A DNA stretch of 5,936 nucleotides, taken from NCBI GenBank assembly GCA_030430345.1, contig JAUIFT010000208.1, positions 1 through 5,936 on the forward strand, written 5' to 3'. The first letter of the stretch is position 1. Each line of letters starts with the position of its first letter. The DNA comes from Calditrichia bacterium (GTDB lineage: Bacteria; Calditrichota; Calditrichia; RBG-13-44-9; J042). A model generated the notes under the pieces. It ran no database searches. It saw nothing but the letters and a program-made list of their open reading frames with translations, and was not told the origin of the DNA. Positions 5,489 through 5,936 of this stretch are shown here, in pieces. A program made the position numbers and the translations under genes.

Positions 5489-5936
5489 ATGATCGAAAGA
5501 ATATCAGGTAAAATTATTGAAAAAAATCCGGCATTCTGTATTCTCGATTGTCATGGTATCGGCATTGGATTGCACATCTCTCTGAGTACTTTCGAATATT
5601 TGGAGCAACACCCGGGCGATCAACCGGCAATGTTGAGTACTTATCTGCATGTTCGGGAAGACGCCCTGCAGTTGTTTGGTTTCTCATCTGCTGCGGAAAA
5701 GCAGATGTTTCAGCTGCTTATCGGGATTTCCGGCGTCGGGCCGAAGCTGGCTATCGCAGTGCTTTCCGGCATTGCACCGGATGATCTTCGCAATGCCATT
5801 GCCAGTGAAAACGTTCGGGTGCTGACCGGAATTTCCGGTGTTGGCAAGAAAACGGCCCAGCGGATTATATTGGAATTAAAAGAGAAGATTGGGCAGCAGT
5901 TCGGCGAAATTGATAGCGCCGCTGCACCGGTAGCCG
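5489..5936 (+). CDS. ruvA: Holliday junction branch migration subunit RuvA (cut by window edge)
   Basis: The first 149 residues of RuvA, which forms tetramers on the four-way junction and loads the RuvB motor. Domain I (OB fold) covers about 1-64, with the VREDALQLFGF motif whose Glu57-Asp58 match the acidic pin of E. coli RuvA. Domain II (about 70-140) has two helix-hairpin-helix motifs, ISGVGP at 79-84 and ISGVGK at 115-120, then AQRIILELKEK. The linker begins at the window end; domain III, which contacts RuvB, lies beyond. ATG 5489 is 6 bp after the ruvC stop. The ribosome binding site is weak (CAGGG just before it), so coupling is likely. It continues past 5936. Confidence 0.95.
   Translation, partial: MIERISGKIIEKNPAFCILDCHGIGIGLHISLSTFEYLEQHPGDQPAMLSTYLHVREDALQLFGFSSAAEKQMFQLLIGISGVGPKLAIAVLSGIAPDDLRNAIASENVRVLTGISGVGKKTAQRIILELKEKIGQQFGEIDSAAAPVA

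Noticed and set aside
5548..5784. Plus-strand open frame of 78 codons inside ruvA
   Set aside because: It is a different frame within a clearly conserved RuvA reading frame.
1..5936. CRISPR array, tRNA or rRNA, intact transposase, toxin-antitoxin or defence genes
   Set aside because: I looked for each; no regularly spaced repeats, cloverleaf-like sequences, catalytic transposase motifs or small two-gene modules are visible.

Overview
This window looks like chromosomal DNA from a diderm (Gram-negative-type) bacterium. The evidence is a TonB-dependent outer-membrane receptor, three predicted lipoproteins with lipobox cysteines, a SPOR-domain protein and the conserved yebC-ruvC-ruvA order. The carboxypeptidase-regulatory-like plus plug receptor layout and the short Ig-repeat lipoproteins resemble the Bacteroidota/Calditrichota/KSB1-type lineages. 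Most starts have a recognisable AGGAG- or AAGGA-type ribosome binding site, and TATAAT-type -10 boxes are present, which fits Calditrichota-like groups better than classical Bacteroidota. This placement is inference and cannot be fixed from the sequence alone.

Layout: (1) 1-587, minus strand: the N-terminal third or less of a TonB-dependent receptor, cut by the window edge. (2) 588-933: AT-rich divergent intergenic region with a minus-strand -10 box and an 8-bp inverted repeat. (3) 934-1623, plus: a two-Ig-domain lipoprotein. (4) 1624-2003: a gene-free region between convergent genes, rich in hairpins, including a good intrinsic terminator for the gene to its right. (5) 2004-3278, minus: a four-Ig-domain lipoprotein paralogous to the two-domain one. 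(6) 3279-3588: AT-rich divergent intergenic region with promoter-like sites. (7) 3589-4188, plus: a SPOR-domain lipoprotein. (8) 4239-5936, plus: yebC, ruvC and the start of ruvA, tightly packed and very probably one operon, with the SPOR gene 50 bp upstream.

How the parts relate: the right half is a house-keeping cluster. YebC is a regulator or translation-related factor; RuvC and RuvA belong to the Holliday-junction resolution machinery, and ruvB is expected just beyond or elsewhere. The left half is an envelope module of unknown substrate: an outer-membrane receptor next to two exported Ig-repeat lipoproteins. The two lipoproteins share their first and last Ig domains, and the longer one carries two extra middle domains that repeat with an exact 100-residue period. 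Their upstream regions share a two-part sequence block, which suggests either common regulation or a trace of the duplication that made them. I see no defence system, CRISPR array, tRNA or rRNA, or intact mobile element. The most unusual parts are the paralogous lipoprotein pair with its shared upstream block and the structured intergenic region between the two genes.
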